DNA of 64,000 bases from Rhodovulum sulfidophilum (lineage in GTDB: Bacteria; Pseudomonadota; Alphaproteobacteria; Rhodobacterales; Rhodobacteraceae): NCBI GenBank assembly GCA_003241785.1, contig QFPW01000010.1:62001-126000 (forward strand), in the 5' to 3' direction. Under the pieces are notes generated by a model that saw only the letters and a list, made by a program, of their open reading frames with translations, made no database searches and had not been told where the DNA came from. A program made the position numbers and the translations under genes. This document shows positions 60,677 through 64,000 of this stretch, piece by piece (the first letter of the stretch is position 1; every line of letters starts with the position of its first letter).

Positions 60677-63600
60677 CTATGAGTCGAGGTCGTCGCGTAG
60701 CTGCTTCTTCCCGGCGAAAATATGGCCGCCAATGGTGGTGGGTTGCCCGCCGTGCGCGGCCACCTCAACCGGCCACCACTGTTGCCAGCTGCTATTCGGG
60801 ATGCCCCGCCGAAGCTGATCGTCCATTGCCTCGGGTGAGTAGTAATGCGTAGCACCACCGGTGATATCGCCGGCTTGGCCGTCCATCACCGCCACCATGA
60901 TCGCTCTGGCCTGCTCGTAGCGCGGGTCCCCGGGCCCGGTTTGATGCGCGAGTGCGTTTCCTCCGTTTTCAGGGGAATTCAGCGCGCTGAACTGGCCGGG
61001 GATCGCGACTGTCATGAGTGAATCCCCCCACCGGTCATCTTCGATCCGGTTCCGCAGCACGTTCGCAACCGCCTGCTGGCCCTCGACGCCCTGGTTCCCG
61101 GCCTCGCCGATCAGCGTTCTCGCGCCGCGATCGATGTCCTGCTCGGTGTAGCTGAGCGCCCCGCTATAGGATGCGCCGCCAAGCGTGATCGACGGCCCGT
61201 TTTTCGAGCCGTCATCGGCGATTTCCATTCCGAGCTGCGCCTCGGTCTTCGACTTGAGGTCGCCGTAGGATAGCACAGCTTCGGCGAGCTGAAGCCGCTC
61301 GGAGAAACCTTTGGCGGTCAACGCATTCCGCGCGAGCTCCCTGATCGTTTCTCCTTCCTCTCCAGCCAGAGCGGGATTGCGCGCATGCATCTCCAGCATC
61401 CGGCCCTCGAAGTACCGCGCGTCATCCAACAAGCCGATGCCCGCGGCACCGATGCGCAGCTGCTCCAGGGCCATGTATTCCTTGACGTCGTCGCGGCCTT
61501 GCCCATGTGTCGCCTGTTCGAGCCGTTCCATCCTATTGGCGAAGGTCGCCTCGACTCCCTCGTTGCTCCGGTCGCTGCGATAGATGTACGCGAGCGCGTC
61601 CTGTTGCCCCTTCTCATCGTCGGTGAAGCCCAGCGTGTCGGTGATGCCCTTCCAGACACCATCCTCTCGCATCCGCTCCGCCCAGTTCCTGCTGTCCGTG
61701 AGCGCCTCGATCCGCTCGTCGAGGTTTTTTCTCCCCGCGCTGAAGACCGAATGGACCTGGTTGCCCATGACCTCCTCGGAGGCGGCCCCCATGCCGGCCA
61801 CCTGGCTCCTGAAGACATCCATCATGCCCAGGGGACTCTCCTGGTTCGCCAGCGTGTCTTTCACGACGCCGATATTGGTCCCGACCTTGAGCGCGAGCTC
61901 CTGCATGCGCTCGTCAGGAGGCCTGCCGTTCTGCTCCAGAAGCAGCAATTCGCCGTTGTCGACCTTGGAATGGAAGTCGACGCCGGAGCCGAAGGTGACC
62001 GCCTCGAGGAAATCGTCTCCGATCGCATTCAACGCGTTTAGCTGCTCCTCGGTCTTTCCCCCGAGAAAGCCTCCCATGCCTTGCAGCACGTACATGCCGG
62101 CGAAGGCCATACGCGCGTCCCGGTTATCACCGAGAGACTGATAGAGCTTGTCGTAGTTCTTGGTGTACATGTGCTCGACTTCGCCCATCACACCTGCCTC
62201 GCTGATCACGCGCATGAACTTGTCGAACAGCTCCGGATCCTTCGCGATGTTGTTGGCGACGGCGATGCCGTTGACGGAACCGGTCCCCACGTTCGCGCGC
62301 GTGCCGTCGGTGGACGTTTCGGAGCGCGAGTCGACAAATTGCGTCGCCTCGGTGGCCTGCGCCGAAGCCGTATCGGTGATCCCGCCGGCTTCCCCTACTC
62401 CCGTCTGATCGGATCGGCTGACGCTCTGATCGTTTCGCTGGCTAGCGGTATGGGTTACGTCGGACTTACTTATAATATTGAACCCACCCACGGCTGTCGA
62501 CTGCGCGCCGATGCTCTCGTTCGTTCCTCGAGTGTCTTGGCTAGTTACTTGCCCTTGAATGCCTCCCCCCAAGCCACCACCCACTTTTAGAGGACCCGGA
62601 GTTGCCGCTGAGATCTCACCCTTCAGGCCCAAGGTGCCCGCCGTCTGCGATGTCAGCCCATCACCCACTGTCAGCTGCGCACCAAATGTGTCTTGGTTGT
62701 TCAAGCCCGCCTGCCCAGAGAGCGACCGACCCGCGACCGTCTGGACGGCTTCGCCCCGCGCGTTGACCTTCGACTGATCCTCGCCTTCCCTGCGGGTGTA
62801 GTCGTCGCCCTGCCTGATGTCTCGTCCAGCCGCGACCGTTTTACCGAAGTTCTGCGAGATCAGGTCAGCCTGGCTGACGCCGTGCGCGCGTGAGCGGTCG
62901 AGGGAGAAATAGAGGCTGCCGAACGAGGACGCCGCGCCGACGCCCTGCCACCCCTGCGAGGGCGAGTGCTCGAAGGAGGACTGCATGGCGTTGGTGGGCG
63001 CGCGGCTCAGCGTGTCGGCGAAGACCTTGTTCTCGTTGTAGTGGTCGGCGCCTGAGATCGCGCGCTGCAGACCGGTGCCGAACACCGCCGAGGTGCCATA
63101 GATCATCGCCATGGAGAGCATCGTCGTAATCGACAGCATCATGTAGCCGGTGTCTTCGAGCCGCATGGCGTGCTCGAGGAAACTTCGCGCGTGGGCGATC
63201 GAGTCGACGTCGCGGTTCGGAAACACCCGCGCCTGCATGTCCATGAAGTCCAGCACGATCAGGACCGTGAGATGCCAGAGCTGGATCCAGACGAGAACCC
63301 AGAAATATTTCGCGGCCATCGGCCAGCCGATCGCCCCGAACACGAGCACAAGCAGCATGAGCGGCATGACCCCGTAGGCCCATGCCTCCAGGAAGGCGAT
63401 CACCATGTTCATGGTTTCGAACAAAATCGCCGCGGCGCCGCGGTTGTTCTCGAGCCGCTGCACGAGGGCGTCGTTCAGCGCGGCGCGGGACGACTCGCCG
63501 CCGCCCTGGCCCTTGAACATCGCGGTACCGGTAGAGAGCGCGTTCATCCAGACGATCGATTTTACGAAGGCCCCTTCATCGTCGACCAGCGATTGCAAGG

Positions 63601-64000
63601 CCGCGCGGTAGCGAGGTCCGATCTCGGTGTCGCCAGGGTAGCGCTGCATGTAGTTGTTGAGCACCACCTCGAGCCCGTCGAGGAAGGCGGTGCTCCCCAT
63701 GCCGGAATTCAGGTCGTCGAACGCATCCTCGCAGGCCATGTCCCCGGCCGTGGTGAGGACGCGGGCCCTATTGTTGATCCGGAAGGCGGCGTCGATGTCT
63801 CCGGAGGTCAGCTGCGAGTAGCTCACGCGCCCGGTGGCGAGCTCAGGGGCGACGCAGTCGAGAACATAGGCGCGCGCGTCGTGGTAGATGTGCAGCCCGC
63901 TCGGTCCCACAACGCCCTTGTTGTCGATATCGATCACCTCGGGCTGGGTCAGCATCCACTGGTAGGTGAGCGGCGCGCGGGTCCCGAACAGCACGCTGTT
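60677..64000 (-). CDS. traG: TraG mating-pair protein with C-terminal cell-wall hydrolase domain (partial)
   Basis: At least 1107 residues; the N-terminus is beyond the window edge. The first part has several membrane segments (FLEAWAYGVMPLMLLVLVFGAIGW, YFWVLVWIQLWHLTVLIVLDFM, AMIYGTSAVFG) as in TraG. A Gln/Ser/Thr/Gly-rich low-complexity middle follows, then a helical part. The last 140 residues (GARTLIGEAGNQGVEGQQAVANVLRNRI, WGDSLMTVAIPGQFSALN) are a SleB/CwlJ-type hydrolase. F TraG (938) has no such domain. TraG works in pilus assembly and entry exclusion. Confidence 0.88.
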   Translation of the reverse strand, partial: NSVLFGTRAPLTYQWMLTQPEVIDIDNKGVVGPSGLHIYHDARAYVLDCVAPELATGRVSYSQLTSGDIDAAFRINNRARVLTTAGDMACEDAFDDLNSGMGSTAFLDGLEVVLNNYMQRYPGDTEIGPRYRAALQSLVDDEGAFVKSIVWMNALSTGTAMFKGQGGGESSRAALNDALVQRLENNRGAAAILFETMNMVIAFLEAWAYGVMPLMLLVLVFGAIGWPMAAKYFWVLVWIQLWHLTVLIVLDFMDMQARVFPNRDVDSIAHARSFLEHAMRLEDTGYMMLSITTMLSMAMIYGTSAVFGTGLQRAISGADHYNENKVFADTLSRAPTNAMQSSFEHSPSQGWQGVGAASSFGSLYFSLDRSRAHGVSQADLISQNFGKTVAAGRDIRQGDDYTRREGEDQSKVNARGEAVQTVAGRSLSGQAGLNNQDTFGAQLTVGDGLTSQTAGTLGLKGEISAATPGPLKVGGGLGGGIQGQVTSQDTRGTNESIGAQSTAVGGFNIISKSDVTHTASQRNDQSVSRSDQTGVGEAGGITDTASAQATEATQFVDSRSETSTDGTRANVGTGSVNGIAVANNIAKDPELFDKFMRVISEAGVMGEVEHMYTKNYDKLYQSLGDNRDARMAFAGMYVLQGMGGFLGGKTEEQLNALNAIGDDFLEAVTFGSGVDFHSKVDNGELLLLEQNGRPPDERMQELALKVGTNIGVVKDTLANQESPLGMMDVFRSQVAGMGAASEEVMGNQVHSVFSAGRKNLDERIEALTDSRNWAERMREDGVWKGITDTLGFTDDEKGQQDALAYIYRSDRSNEGVEATFANRMERLEQATHGQGRDDVKEYMALEQLRIGAAGIGLLDDARYFEGRMLEMHARNPALAGEEGETIRELARNALTAKGFSERLQLAEAVLSYGDLKSKTEAQLGMEIADDGSKNGPSITLGGASYSGALSYTEQDIDRGARTLIGEAGNQGVEGQQAVANVLRNRIEDDRWGDSLMTVAIPGQFSALNSPENGGNALAHQTGPGDPRYEQARAIMVAVMDGQAGDITGGATHYYSPEAMDDQLRRGIPNSSWQQWWPVEVAAHGGQPTTIGGHIFAGKKQLRDDLDS

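Noticed and set aside
1..64000. tRNA or rRNA genes and an integrase/att site
   Set aside because: None was recognised on either strand; the element may be a plasmid or its integrase may lie outside the window.

Overview
The window is GC-rich DNA, almost certainly alphaproteobacterial. A Rhodobacterales-type plasmid or integrative conjugative element is the best fit, judged from codon use, the RepC-like initiator and the mixture of gene families; I could run no search to confirm it. Most of the 64 kb is the backbone of a conjugative element related in content to the SXT/R391 ICE and IncA/C group: a MobH (TraI_2) relaxase, an SXT-type TraD coupling protein, an F-type type IV secretion system (T4SS), and an ssb-bet-exo-cobS-DUF3150-cobT recombination block. 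No integrase was seen. A RepC-like gene, a ParA gene, a 19-bp repeat array and two toxin-antitoxin pairs favour a plasmid.

Layout. 1-2.4 kb: end of a DapA-family aldolase, an MFS transporter, and a relic of an amidinotransferase-type gene. 2.7-5.4 kb (minus): small membrane protein, nuclease-like protein, UvrD/FBH1-like helicase and an unknown gene. 5.6-15.4 kb (plus): small accessory genes, a giant methyltransferase-helicase of 1731 residues, more small genes, an XRE regulator and a Phd-VapC pair. 15.5-17.5 kb (minus): membrane protein, HARP-like protein and RepC-like initiator, followed by a strongly structured candidate small RNA on the plus strand (about 17.62-17.81 kb). 17.9-21.3 kb (minus): AraC regulator, broken SRAP gene, VapBC pair, DUF4870-like and DUF2726-like genes.

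21.3-46.4 kb (all minus; read right to left): MobI-like protein, relaxase, TraD, a DNA-methyltransferase relic, HTH regulator, DUF4400 protein, unknown gene, TraL, TraE, TraK, TraB, TraV, TraA pilin, DsbC, TraC, a degenerate TraC paralogue, TrbI, signal peptidase-like TraF, a TrbC-TraW fusion, an extra membrane protein, TraU, TraN with an added C-terminal domain, and a lipoprotein. TraG lies far away at the right edge (60.7-64 kb, incomplete) and carries a C-terminal SleB-type hydrolase domain.

46.4-48.5 kb holds a 590-bp non-coding stretch that may contain oriT, eleven exact 19-bp direct repeats, ParA, a TnpB relic with its right-end hairpin, and a ribbon-helix-helix protein. 48.5-50.5 kb carries a GH104-like peptidoglycan enzyme coupled to a ClpP-like periplasmic protein. 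50.7-58.4 kb (minus) is the recombination operon. Nearly every intergenic gap in it contains a hairpin whose 3' arm can instead pair with the ribosome-binding region of the next gene; this repeated design, kept with different sequences, is the most unusual pattern in the window. 58.9-60.6 kb holds two further minus genes and a divergent membrane protein with an internal repeat.
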